A stretch of DNA of 64,000 nucleotides. It comes from Symsagittifera roscoffensis (taxonomy: Eukaryota > Xenacoelomorpha > Acoela > Convolutidae). The position numbers and the translations under genes are program-made. Below the pieces are notes generated by a model, which saw only the letters and a list, made by a program, of their open reading frames with translations, was not told the origin of the DNA and searched no databases. The stretch lies in contig NC_087063.1 in the NCBI RefSeq assembly GCF_963678635.1, positions 49,859,220 through 49,923,219 on the forward strand, read 5' to 3'. This document shows, one piece after another, positions 11,391 to 24,065 of the stretch; the first letter of the stretch is position 1; every line of letters begins with the position of its first letter.

Positions 11391-14300
11391 ATCTGATCTT
11401 GAAATAGATTTTTTAATTGATTCAGCGGCAGAATCTATTATTATTAACATGACTCCTTGGAATGAAATCAAATCGTTACACCCAATCCTAACACCTATAA
11501 AAACCGCCAGTAAATTAGCAACAGCACAAGGATCAACATTAATAAATTACGGAAAATTCCAACTTTTCCTTCTTCCCACTAGGACAATGGAACAGAATAA
11601 AAGATTAAATAAACCATTTAAACAAACATTTCACATTACAGACATATAACTTAATATCATTGGCATACCATTTATAACTAAGTATATTCCCACAAAAAAT
11701 ATTTTGAATAGCAAACTTTATATAAAAGATAAATACACAAGGACAAAAACACATCCTTAACATTCTTTCAAAGTTTAAACAAACAACCACCATTTTTCTC
11801 AAAGGTTTTACACTATTTATAATCAGGAATGAAAATACCTGAAACCACTATCAGGAAATGTATATAAGTTTTCAATTAAACAAGTGCACCAGTACGATAA
11901 AAACCAAAACAAAGAACATTTCTTTATGTCAGACCTTGAATTTAAACCAATCCATAAATTTTTTAGAATCACAATCTCATCCATAAAATACATGAAACAT
12001 TCAAACTCAGATATTATTTCAGTATATAACAATTCACCATAACAGATAACACTACCCTTAGGACTCTTAGGATACTGTGAAACAAATGCTGCAACTTCAC
12101 CCACAAATGAAGAAGCATATCGAGTCAATAATATATTACAATTACTAGACATATGTCAATCCACAATTCTTGATGAAGAAATATCAATAAAGAACATAAT
12201 AAGCAACGAAAAAAGAAACACTGACTACTTCACAAAAACACCATATTTTAAACCAACGTTTAAAATATCACATTATACACAAGAACAACAAAAGTTTCTA
12301 ACAATGTTTAATTTTCAACGTTCCCAAATAACACAAAAAGAATTCGATAAATTAGCTGAATGTTATTAAATTTTCCAACAGTTTATGCAACATCCAAATT
12401 CTATGTTGGAAAAATTAGTTCACCACTACATTTACCTTTAAAACTTGACGCAGTTTTCAAAAAACAACGAGCAAGTAAAGTACCGATACATTTACAAGAT
12501 AAAGTAAACAGACTACTTGACATTTTAGAACAATATGAATTATATCACCAGTAAATAAAAAAGAACAACCAAAAGGTAACACCTTTATCAACCCAGTTAT
12601 CATCTTAGCTAAAGGAGAATCACTAAAAATTGTTCTAGATGCTAGATACCTCAATTCACTAATTCACGAAACTAAATGTAATTGGCCCATTGAACCTATT
12701 CAAGTAATTCTAATCAAAAGAAATGGTAAATACTTCACAACCGCAGATATGAATAGTGCATACAATCAAATGCCACTAGATGAACAGTCACGACGACTAA
12801 CACAATTTCTTATTGAAAATCAGCAATACGAATTTAATAGATTATTCTATGGTATTTCCATAGGACCAGCAGCTTTTTCAGCTTTTATGAGTAAAATTTT
12901 TAGACCACTTATACTCAAAAAACATTCAATCACATACTTAGATGATGTTTTCATGCAATCACAAACGAAAGAGGAAATGTTTATAATTTTAGAACAATAT
13001 CATCAAATACTCAAAAATGAAAACATGAAAGCAGCCCCGGACAAATCAGATTTTTTCTTAAGACGCGTAAAAATTCTTGGCCACATTATTGAGAGTAACA
13101 CTATAACTCCATTGAAATCACGAATACACGCGATTCAGTAACTTCAACCACCCACAAATAAAAAGAAAATCCAAGAGTTCCTTGGAATGTTAAATTTCTT
13201 AAGTAAATATGTATACAAAATGCAATTATACTTAAGACCTTTCTATAACATCCTTAGACAACAAAATAACTTCGAATGGACCACCGAACATCAAACAAGA
13301 TTCGATTCCAAGAAATAAAAAAATTGTTAACAGAACAAATATCAAATACAATCCCTGATCCGAATCAACCATTTTATGCAATGTGCGATGCTTCAAACTC
13401 TGGCATCGGCGCAGCATTACTACAATCACACAGTGGAACAAAAAAACCGAATCTTATATCAGCAAATTCTCGCTTATTTACACAAGCTGAACTACGACTC
13501 TCTACCCTTATGAGAGAATGCACAGCTATAATGTATACACTAACAGAATATGAATTTTTAATACTTGGATCTAAACATCCAACAGTTTTATTTACAGATC
13601 ATAAAACACTAATCTTTCTTTCCACAAAAAAAAACAAACCCGAACCATAGAATTTACAGATTTTAACTAATTTTGATGAAATTCTCAAACTTACATATAG
13701 TTTGGACAGCAGGAAAAAATCTTGCACTACCAGATACATTAAGTAGCAAAACACCACCTGAACTGCTTACACGAAAAACTACAGTTGGAATACCACAAAA
13801 TAATAAATTCTATCTTGCAAAAAATGAAACATCACCCAGATTGGAATGCAAATATGCAGTAAAAACTGATATAGATCAGTCACAAATAAATAACTTGCAA
13901 CATTTCCCACTCTATTTAGCTTGCCAAAAAAACCACTATGAAGCAGACCTGTTAGGAACATCCACATTCAAACCAATTCCCTATTCACATTGGATAAAAA
14001 ATAACACTCAACAAAAATTAATCAAACAACAACCACACAAAAAAGACACCTCTCCATTGATAGAAAAAGAAAAATTAACTGATGAAATAAATTTATCAGG
14101 ACCACTAATAGATAATTCAAAATACACGATAAATCAAGTTTTCGATCTTCATGACCCACTCAACACAATTCCTTTATCAAAAATTGAAGTTGAAATTATT
14201 TTTCTAACACCAACAGAAAAAACTACACTACAGTTATTACAGAAATATCAAAACTTTGATCCCGTAATTCGCCAACTCAAATCATGGCACAAATATAAAA

Positions 14301-15962
14301 CAAAACCAACAAAAGCTGATTCAACAATATTAGGAAATAAAACACTCCTCCGATACTTTAGAAAATACAATAATACAACTATCAAGGAAACCACAGGCCT
14401 TTTAGAATATCAGACACCCGACTTTAAAGTACCCTGTCTCCCCCTCAGCATGATGTTCATAGCATTTGACATATCTCATACGCAACATACAAAAGGACAC
14501 TCAGGATCAGAAAAGACGTATTCAAATTTTACGCAAAATTTTTACTTCTCAAATGCACCAATTTGAATTAAAGTATTATGCAACGATTGCATAATATGTC
14601 AATTAAATAAACCTTATCCAAATCAAAAACAAATAGCAACAAAACAAAATTTCAAAAGACAAAGACTATATTTCAATCATAGAATTTCATTCGACACAAA
14701 AGGACCAATTTCACCATCCTCCGAAGGAAATTCTTATATTATGGTGATTGTTGATGCATTTACACACTAAGTAGCACTCAACCCAGTACCACATTTTAAT
14801 GCTTACTACGCATACACAACACTTTACGAACATTGGATACCTAAATTCGGACTTCCAGAAATACTAGTCACAGATAACGGCACAGAATTCATTAACAACG
14901 AAATCATCACATTCTGCCACCTATATAATATCAAACATAAACCACGTACATCTCATGCACCTCGGACAAATGGATTAGTCGAACCGTTCACTACAAGAAT
15001 ACCTCAGATGCATCGTTGATGGAAATGACACACGATATACTGAATGGTCAACGGATGTAAAATTATTCCTATTATCCTATAATTCACAAATTACAAAAAC
15101 CTTAGGAATGTTACCATACGAAATGGTTTTTAATCAAAAGCCACGAAAACCAATCATGCTTACAGCAAACGCTCAAAAAAATGCATAAGCTTTTTGTCAA
15201 CCCAACAAGGATTCAAATTGTTATAACCTACCGTTACACACACATGATGAAGACCACTTTCATCATCCACAAATTTTGAAATTAGCGTCCGGTACACATA
15301 CCGAATGGATTTTAAAAAGAGATAAAAAACACAATGAAATCTACCAAAAAGTAACAAAAAAATTGTTACAAAGGTAAAATATAAATAACCAAATCAATTC
15401 ACGCTTCGTGCCAGCCACACAATTAAAAAATGGAACATTTGTTGTAATACCTAATTTTACTACACAAAAAGGAATATTTAAAAAATTACAAAAACTTCGA
15501 AAAGGACCATACCAAATAATTGATATACCTACTGAAGTAACATACAAACTTACTGACTCCAGCAAGAAAGAAGTCATACAACATCGTAATAACATTTTAC
15601 TTTATTATCCCAAGGAATACGCTCTTTGCGAAATAACTCAATTATATTCTTTCACAGGTTTACACATAGTTCAAAATAACCCACAAATAGAACAAAATCA
15701 ACATGTTAATACTACCAAAATTACAAAAACAATTCAACAACAGAATATAGACCCTCAAAGATCAAACACACCAGAACCAAAAATACCTCAAAAAGAAAGG
15801 AAAAATAGAAAATTAACAGAAAAAATTTTACCACAAAATCAACAACAAAAATCCGAACATGGAGAATCATCACGTCATAGAAGTCAACCACGGAAAAACT
15901 ATGAAACATTCATCCCACACTCTAAAATACTAAAGAAAGTTGAATTTCAGAAACAACCTTGA
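11391..15962 (+). pseudogene. pol: pol of element B: protease, RT, RNase H, integrase
   Basis: Domains are in Ty3/gypsy order. Protease has the active site LIDSAAES (Asp at 11419); a nonsense codon cuts it at 11647. RT has TTADMNSAY (catalytic Asp at 12746), the GISIGPAAFSAFM block and YLDD at 12935-12946. RNase H shows CDASNSGIGAALL (Asp at 13387) and LFTDHK. Integrase has HTQHTKGHSG with CNDCIICQ, the first Asp in FDTKGP (14693), the second in TDNGTE (14873), and the Glu codon at 14981 exactly 35 residues later. An 8-nt deletion right after this Glu shifts the frame. The C-terminal DNA-binding part (15408-15962) is open and ends KILKKVEFQKQP. Many other stops are present, so it is inactive. 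Confidence 0.93.
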
Positions 15963-16555
15963 TTTAAGATTAAGAAAACGTTCTTTTAAATCACTTTACA
16001 CCTTCACATTTCTGTAAAAACATGCTGAAAATAATATCGATCAACTTTAGTTCAAATTCAACCAATAGAAATCGTTCAAATTGTCACCTTGCTATCTCTA
16101 ACACAAACTTATTTAGCCGATATAAATTAATCTCCAGGCATATTTATAACTCTAATTTTACAACCTCCAGGTCAAAAATAAGCAACTCGCTAAAACTTGA
16201 CAACTAAAATAAACACTACTTCAATATTAAAATCCTCCCCTAAAAGATTATACAAAAATCACCAATATTTTCCCAATTCAGACCTCAAAAGTCCCCCAAC
16301 CAAAAATGGCAAATTAGCCTATAGTAAAAAAGACCCATGATCATTTGGCTTAAAGTAAAAATATTTCAAAGATACCCCCATTTATTCAACAAATGAAAAC
16401 AATACTATGAAGACCTCCCGAACACCAATAAAATAGCCCTCAACAATTTTTCACGAAACTCAACCCACTTGTCGAAAAATCAATAAATATTCCGACCACA
16501 CATGAATTTCGCTTCAAATCTTTAAAAAATATTCGACGAACAAGTCACTTCGTAA
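15963..16555 (+). other. Element B spacer between pol and ORF2a
   Basis: This is about 590 bp without a convincing gene. It corresponds to 1368-1953 of element A, including GGCTTAAAGTA after ATGATCAT near 16338. A 61-codon open stretch at 16022-16207 is not conserved in other copies. Confidence 0.5.
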
Positions 16556-16795
16556 ATGCTTCTTTCCATAACAGTTGATCATATAAAACAAAAACTTCTA
16601 AAACTCTTCACAAAATTTTTCAATCTATTTCAATTTTTGATATACCGTTTCATTGAAACTTTTGAATTCATAATAATAATTTCTATAATTTTTTGCAGTA
16701 TTTTTTAAATTTTCTATTCCCTATTTGAGATATATCTCCAACCCTCCCAAATCCTTGACCACATCTACAGGTACGAAAACGTATAATCTATCTAA
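16556..16795 (+). pseudogene. ORF2a, small membrane protein (broken, element B)
   Basis: It starts at the conserved ATG (MLLSITVDHIKQK). A hydrophobic stretch follows (LIYRFIETFEFIIIISIIFCSIF, about 16630-16705, given here as two adjoining parts). A stop after that stretch truncates it. It corresponds to the intact ORF at 34009-34269 in C. It is probably an integral membrane protein of unknown role. Confidence 0.5.
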
Positions 16796-16990
16796 TTGAT
16801 ACAAACTATTTTCAGTCGAACAGATATTTTTCTTTTATTCATAATTTTTCTCACGTTTTTAATCTCCCTCATCATGAAAATATGCAGATGTATCAAAAAA
16901 GCAATAGTCACCTTTGCCCTAGCAACCAACCTCTTGATACTCTTTATTGAAGAAATTATAATAAACACAAATTTTCCAGAAAAAAATTAA
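16796..16990 (+). CDS. ORF2b, two-pass membrane protein (element B)
   Basis: This is the only copy in which ORF2b is fully open (about 64 codons). It has a hydrophobic segment (LLFIIFLTFLISLI, about residues 13-26), a short basic Cys-containing loop (MKICRCIKK), a second hydrophobic segment (TFALATNLLILFIE, about 39-52) and a polar tail. In C and D the start is an ATG overlapping the end of ORF2a; here the equivalent codon is not ATG, so translation of this copy is doubtful. The hairpin-like two-helix layout resembles small viral membrane proteins in shape only. No homology is claimed. Confidence 0.5.
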   Translation: MIQTIFSRTDIFLLFIIFLTFLISLIMKICRCIKKAIVTFALATNLLILFIEEIIINTNFPEKN

Positions 16991-17001
16991 AATTCAGATA
17001 A

Positions 17002-18094
17002 TTTTCAAAAATTGCTAATCAACCACCACCAAACCAGCCCCCACCAACCACATCCCAGGAAAACCCAAAAACACCCACAACTACAAACAATCCTCAAACA
17101 TCAACACGCTTTTCTTTTCAAGACAATCCATACACCTTTGAAGAACGACACGCACGCTTATCAGAACCACTAGAACCAGTTCATTGACAAAACCCCACCC
17201 TGCAACAAGACCTCAATCGAGTTTGACATATTAGCCAAAATCAAAATACACCTGATATACATAGACAAATTATACACCCGCGAAGAAATAGTAATTTTCA
17301 AACCCCCAGAGTTCATTTTAATATACCTCAATCACCAACACCAACTACCTCAGAACTTTCAAGCAGTACACTACCAGAAACTCCCACACTTCTTTCACAA
17401 CAAAGCATCTCAAACATACCCTCAGACTATCTAGGTTCAACTCCCACATCACAACAAATCCGAGAAAAGCCTTTTAATCCCCCAGACACCACAGAAAGAC
17501 CACCATATTGGACAACACACTCTGTTTACACAAGGTGAACCGAACATAGTAAATGAACCAATAGATATTTTTTCTGATACAACACTATCATCATTACCAG
17601 AAACACTCTCACTTCCGTCAACACCATCAATAAATAAAGTCTCACCAACACTTTTCCCCTTAAATTTTCCAAACAACCTCGACGCTAGATACCGAGAACA
17701 ATCATCGTCAAATATCCCTTTACGATTAGATTGGAATACTTTCGTAGCACCTCCCCCACTATTTGGACAACATCACGAAAGTAACCGACTCCATAGTTGG
17801 GCATTTAATAGATTACAAAATAGACAAGATATCCACGAAGATATCCGAGAGCATAACATTCAAAAACTTCAACAAAACAGTCTTCAATTCAAGTTCGAAA
17901 TCACAGTGAAACTTAATAATATTGTTCAACATCCCCTTCCCCTAAGTCCACCAAACATAACAGCTCAATCACTACCTCCTCTATTTATAACAACTGAAGT
18001 AATATATAAATACGATAGATACACTAAAAACACAATTGAATATATCACATTTTATAACCCATACTCCGGATTATCGTACACATGTATGTTTTAA
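17002..18094 (+). pseudogene. ORF3, proline-rich protein upstream of env (element B)
   Basis: The frame is open from just after a stop at 16999-17001, with no ATG at the start. It begins FSKIANQPPPNQPPP and continues Pro/Thr/Ser-rich to about 17500 with the motif FQDNPYTFEERHARLSEPLE. A frameshift near 17530 and single stops break it. The C-terminal 130 residues are the best conserved part: LDWNTFVAPPPLFGQHHES, NRLHSWAFNRLQNRQDIHED, PPNITAQSLPPLFITTEV, ITFYNPYSGLSYTCMF. The stop (18092-18094) overlaps the env ATG (18082) by 13 nt. No known family is recognised. The position and overlap suggest it is translated from the same RNA as env. Confidence 0.65.
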
Positions 18095-20722
18095 AGATAT
18101 TCACAATTCAGCACATTCTTTTTCTAATTTTTTCCGAACAACATACAAATCCATCCCTTCGTACAGGACCTCGGGATTTATTAGTAACACACTATGATTG
18201 TGAAGAAAACGAACAAAAAACACTACACAAATACGCTATAAATCAAGTAACACAATGCGAATCAGAACCACGAGCTATAGAAAGCACAAATGTAATAGCA
18301 ACACTATACTTAAAAGCCCGATCAACAACATTAACAGGTTACAAGTTTACAGCAATATTTTCCGAAAAGAAAGTACATTGCTCACAAGTCTCAAACGGAA
18401 ATAAAAACCGACTAGACCACGAATCTTTCTTTCAGAGTAATATAGAAAGATTCCGACTAGACCACGAATCTTTCTTTCAGAGTAATAAAGAAAGATTACT
18501 ACATCTTAACCCTCAAGATTGTAAGAATGAACTTACACGATTAAAATTAACACAAAACGATGGAACGAATAGAAAACTTGTAAATTTTCAAGTTTTCCCA
18601 AACTCAGCACATCAAGCAGAACTTGAAAAACACCAAGGTCACATTAGTCTAGACAGAAATTTCCCCTTTCATGGAACACACGGAAGACTGATATACGATC
18701 TACATGATAAACACTGGATACCACACATAGGTATGAATGATTTCTCAAATTGCAAAGCAGATAGAAAAAATAAAGGATATCAAGAAATATTGTTTTTTGA
18801 TTGGAAAATACAACTTGAAAAAGTACAACTAACACGAGATTTAAAAGACGACAAAATCCTTTACCAAGGCTTTAAACTCCCTTGCAAAAGTGACCGAGGA
18901 TATTGCAATCCTACAACACGCACAAAAGCAACCATAGTATGGTTTTCTGAAGAAACCTGAACAGTTTTCCAAGTTGCAAAAATACACACTAGAATGATTT
19001 AATTTCACCAAAAATATTTTTTTGAATCAATCCCATTTAAAAAAGCCAACCGAATTGAAAGACTAATACTAACTTTAGAAAAACCACAATATCGAAAAAA
19101 AAATGGACACTTTTTCAAATATTTCACGAAACAGAATTTGCGTGTAAATACAAAAACCCACTCTACAAAACACAATATTCCGAAATACTTGTTGAATACG
19201 ACGAAGGTTTCGACATGACCACCGCAAAAAAAAAATTTGACCCCTATGCAGCACGTCACCTAATAAACGAAGATACATCATACATCCCAGTGAACCTCCG
19301 CAAAAACGCAGGAAATCCTGGTGGAAGACTAGAACCATACGACAGTGAAAGCACATGTTTACAAGAACTATTATTACTGAACAAAACTTATTTTGGCGCA
19401 ATACATTATGACATTCACTTAGATATGAAATTACACTACACAATTAGTAGAATATTCCAGGAAATGTCACTTTCTGAATTAGAAACACTCCATCAACTAT
19501 GCGAAAGAACACAGATTCAACAATCACTCGCATTAGCAGTACTCAAAATACCATACGCAGGTTATTTGTTATCCAGAAATAGATCAAATTTCCTTGACTA
19601 TGAAGGAAACATTTTATGGTTAAATACTTGCACCAAAAAAGTATCACCACTATATGTTTTTGAAGACAAACGTTGTTACAAAAGAATCCCCATATTCTAC
19701 AAAAATAAAGTACATTTTGTTGATACACTTTCAAGACGAACATATTTTTGGGATACCGCAGTTCCATGTGGGTCAGAAAATAGCCACAACGTCGTATAAT
19801 TAAACCCTGATGAAGATAAATACTATCTACTTACACCATACCCTACACACATGCAGTCACTAAATAGTTTTCAACAGAAAGCATTCGAGCTATCGCTCGA
19901 AACCCAAATATCGATTTACAATCAATAGGTATATATTGTAAATCCGATATACAACATCACATTACAACACAACAGTTTCAAGAACTAATAACACAAATGG
20001 ACAATATACAACGACAATCAATAGACCAAAATTTACGAAAACTTGCAGAAACAGCAGGATTTTCGGACATTTACGCACAAGATTACAGCGATTATTTTAA
20101 AGACATCAAAGATTACATATATTTAAACGGTGAAAAATATCGACCACAAGATATATCACCAATCAATATCTTTAGTTTTGTAAATTTGAAAAACGAAGTT
20201 TTAGCCTTTCTAGGATGGCCATATTACATCTTAGAAAGATTGACTATCTTATACGCAATGTTTAATTTTATTGGATTTCTTTTTTCATTACTGATCTATA
20301 ACACATGCGCAATACATACACAAAAAAAACAGACAAGCCAGCGTAGCACGCATATTATTTGCAGCATTTTTTGGAATATTTTTATCATCAATAAATAAAA
20401 TCCTCCTAGATGCACAAATTAAAGAATACAATACAAAACTATCAGCAAATCCCAACACATACAATGACTAAAATAATAACACAAACGCATTACCTACGGC
20501 ACCCGATTTGCCAAATAATCATCCATTATCTTTAGTCTCACGAAATTTTCGAAACGTAGCAATCACAAACCACCTAAACTTAAGACCCAGTCACATACAA
20601 AGTCCCATCCAACACATAGTGACACAACAACCTTCAATTGACGATACATACGAACAAATCATTGGACAGCCCCATACCGCCACTTTTCAGTCTCAAAATA
20701 ATCATTTTCTAGCCCACGATGA
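18082..20722 (+). pseudogene. env: Envelope glycoprotein gene of element B
   Basis: The ATG at 18082 opens a typical signal peptide (MYVLKIFTIQHILFLIF). The ectodomain follows with regularly placed Cys residues: HYDCEENEQ, VTQCESEP, VHCSQVSNGNK, PQDCKNE, KLPCKSDRGYCNP, DKRCYKRIPIFY, AVPCGSENS. The anchor region is LTILYAMFNFIGFLFSLLIY near 20240-20300, followed by a tail containing a second, weaker hydrophobic patch. The order of Cys motifs recalls the glycoproteins of chuvirus-like negative-strand viruses and the env genes captured from them by arthropod retroelements. This is a judgement by eye, not a search result. A stop at 18958, a damaged stretch at 18960-19200, a stop at 19797 and a frameshift after the anchor break it. 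A 45-bp duplication lies at 18409-18498. Confidence 0.8.
18409..18498 (+). repeat. 45-bp tandem duplication inside env of element B
   Basis: Two nearly identical 45-bp units (18409-18453 and 18454-18498) each encode RLDHESFFQSN followed by four or five residues. The frame is kept. The other copies have one unit. Confidence 0.85.
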
Positions 20723-22548
20723 GCAGACAAATTGGATCACTCCACCGATCAAACTCCCACCCTGCCAACCTCCAAAATATACTCCCTATTATCCCACTTT
20801 TTGCTTTTCCGCCAGCTGATTCACCACAAGCTAACACATCATCCGGCATGAATTCTGACACTAACTCAGATATCACAATTTATACAACAATTTCACAATT
20901 CACTAATTCTGATATTGAAACCCCCGACGAATTCGCCGGTTCAGAACCATCCCCTTCTAGACATACCCCGATCAGCTCAACAACCTTTTCCAAACCCCCT
21001 TTCAAACCTATACAATCCCATAGCCAACATACATCTCCCTACACTCCTTCTCAAGTAACCCCAACATACTCCCCATTCAATAATGAACGCTCTACAAACA
21101 ACTCCCCTGATATTATCCAACTTTCGGAAGAACTAGATAATTTCATAACACTCCAACAACAATTGCTATCTTCCACACCCTTACTATTTACCAATTATCA
21201 TCAATAATAACATCATCAAATCCACCAACACCCACACCAATTTTGGATTATACTCCATCATTAGCTCATTCAACCCCTTCCACAGAATCATCCAACAGTA
21301 CTAACCGTGCTTATAGAACTTTTAAACGTAAATTTCCCAATCATCCATTCCCATCTAAACCCGGAACCGCCCGAGAATATATCAATCATCCAAACCACAC
21401 CAATACAACGAATTTTCTTCAATTAACCCTACCTTTATTTCCCCAATACACACTAAACCAATCAGATTTTAACCCTGAACCACGTCATTTTGTAGATGAA
21501 CATGTATTATTACCCACACTTCATTGGACAGCTTATTATAATTTCACTAACCCCCTTACACTACCACCCTATAACACCACTATCGATATTGAAAGGAATA
21601 CAGACGAATTTTTCGGATTAACCTCAGCACTCACTACACGACAATTTACATACGTAGGATATAAAAAGTTACTAAAAACATTCACTGCACCCCGCGCTAA
21701 CGACTACTCAATTGTATATTATGATCATAACATAATTAGATCTAATCAAGACCAAATTCGATAAATTCGCTAATCTACAAATCACAGAATTTTTTTTTAT
21801 TAAATCATCATACATATTCACACTTAACATACTAGTTAAAAAGCATGGTCACATAATTTCAGAAGCACTATCAGACATCCAAGCATATGAATCATTTCAC
21901 GAAAAATTTCAAACATTTTCACTAACCTTTCACTTCTTGATACCAAAAGAACGCGATTTGCACTGCTCACACGACATCATGTTGAGAACTAAGCAAACAC
22001 ATACTTATACTTACTATCGATTTATCCAAAATCTTTTTCATTTACACACACCATCACGTCAACCCCACCACATATTTCAATTCATTAATTCCAAACACAG
22101 CTCACCATTTTTTCTAAACTTCACGTATTGCATTAAAAATACTATTTTTCAAGGCATCCTCCGAAGTTATGATCCCATCACTCAAATGTATATATTTTTT
22201 CCCCTCACGAAGACCTTCAACGACGAAGAATCCCGACCCCTGATCATTCCGAATGAATATATTCAACCTATAGAAGTACCCATTTTAGAATTCATTCCTA
22301 ATATTGAATATAACCACAAAATTTATAGTCTAATCCAGAACACACCTCATGAATTTGCAGTAGGCACCGAAGAACAAAAAACCATCCTAGCACAGCAACT
22401 GCTTTGGCCACTATTGCAAACTAAAAACAAAATACGCATACTAGCAAAACTACTAACTACCTCAGACGCCATTCACGACTTTTTTCCACACGGCTTTTCC
22501 CAGATGACTAAAGGTATTTATGAATTTAATAATTTTCAAACTAACTAA
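20719..22548 (+). pseudogene. ORF4, accessory gene downstream of env (element B)
   Basis: The ATG at 20719 is conserved in all copies, followed by MSRQIGSLHRS. Three long open pieces (20719-21207, 21243-21764, 21937-22548) cover nearly the whole gene, about 600 codons, with only a few breaks. Residues 1-165 are Ser/Thr/Pro/Asp-rich and probably disordered (SDIETPDEFAGSEPSPS). A basic motif follows (YRTFKRKFPNHPFPSKP near 21313). The rest looks globular with many aromatic residues (SIVYYDHNIIRS, LRTKQTHTYTYYRFIQN, SYDPITQMYIFFPLTK, NEYIQPIEVPILEFIPN). It has no signal peptide or membrane segment. An acidic disordered head plus a basic, nuclear-signal-like motif would suit a regulatory protein, but that is inference. 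I recognise no family. Confidence 0.7.
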
Positions 22549-24065
22549 TTCAAAACCAAACTAACCATTTTACTCAGTAACTTGTATTCTCTTTAGCCTT
22601 CACATCACGATCACCTTTAAAACAAGAAAAGACAAATAAAAACATAAACTCTGTTTTCCATTTTAAACTCTATATAACTAATAGCACTAAATGATACAGT
22701 AAAAGTTAATTCAAAGCAGTAAATTCATTTCTAAATTATTCCCCTAAATGTAGTAAATTTCAAATACGATGCAAATAAATTAACTTTTAATCCCAAAAGC
22801 AGTAAAATTTCATCTTAAAAGCAGTAAATTCATACGATTGAAATGCAGAACTAAAATTTTCCATAACTTCTGTTTGAACGCACAGAAATTCTCTCCACAA
22901 TCGCAGATCTCGCCCACGAAAAATTGTTTGAAATAATGATTTCAAGTTTTAAGTTTGCACTAACAACAACTCAAACAAGCAATAACAAGTTTCCACTTTT
23001 CCTTTAACCCGGTTGGAATGGAATTATATAATAACCAAACTAACCAACGCAGCTTACCAAACACCATGAACCATAAACTAACAGCATGACTAAGAAAAGA
23101 AAACCCACGGTACCCAAATCGTATTAAACCAGCTTAAAACTAGATAAATTATTCTTTTGAAGACTTTTACCAAGTCTAAAAAAGAAAGAATAAAACACCA
23201 AAAAGTCGCAAGACAAACCCAAACCACAAACAATTTGATTTTTGAGAAAAGGACACAATCAACGAAACAAAAGGAAAACAAAAAAAAATATAACACAAAA
23301 ATAAAAACAAAACAGGACCCCTCAAAAAACCAGCACGAAATCATATTTCCTTTCCTGGCCTAACCCACCAGAGAGGAAGTCCTGAGCATGCTCTATAGCC
23401 GGCCTAACCCACCGTGCTACATCCACGCTTTGTGACCACATCACTATTTTTGACAAGAGGTACTCAAGTGTGAGTAACTCTTAAAAATAACTAAAACTAA
23501 AAAATAAGAACTAACAAAATTTTATAAACTCTAAATTATAATATGCAGTACATAGATCACGAACAACCACAAGAACGAGCATCCAAAGACTATACGAACC
23601 CATCACACTCAACCTACAGAATGGCTAAATACAACTGACATACCACTCACAATCACAGCTCATAAAAGATTTAGAGTACGACTTGACTTGGCAGAAAAGG
23701 ACTTCATTGAATCAGACCAATGACCATCTCGATGTCCAAGTATACGTACAGATCCGAGTTACAAGGCATCCCCTCCAAACACGATCTTCACGCCATTCCC
23801 AAGCCAGATCGAAACACAGTTCTCCACGACCAATCAAGAACAAACGATCATAGCAAACCAACTTGAAATCAAATTGATTTCATTGACAGTTATAGTCTTT
23901 GTCAAACGATAACAAACAATTTCCTATCGATGACTCCAGCTTCCTGGAGCTTTCTTCTTCAAGAACAAAACAGGAAATGATGCTCGTCAAACAACAACAA
24001 CCAACATCCATCCCTCATTACAGATAGAAGATCTAAGATTCAAAACTCTGTAAACCCCGGACAGG
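22549..24065 (+). other. Element B 3' untranslated region
   Basis: This is about 1.5 kb without a convincing gene. It contains 5-6 scattered copies of a motif near AAAGCAGTAAATTCAT (22695-22860), CTCGCCCACGAA near 22910, and a GC-rich block at 23355-23425 in which GGCCTAACCCACC occurs twice about 45 bp apart. A block at about 23640-23800 matches the region open on the antisense strand in C and D, but has stops here. The sequence just before the LTR is AACCCCGGACAGG. Confidence 0.65.

Noticed and set aside
19005-19443. Two overlapping - strand ORFs (84 and 122 codons)
   Set aside because: They are opposite to env. Their hydrophobic, Cys/Phe-rich look is what the reverse strand of an AT-rich coding sequence gives.
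22695-22860. CRISPR-like array
   Set aside because: The repeats are short, irregularly spaced and imperfect within a retroelement 3' UTR, and the DNA is eukaryotic.
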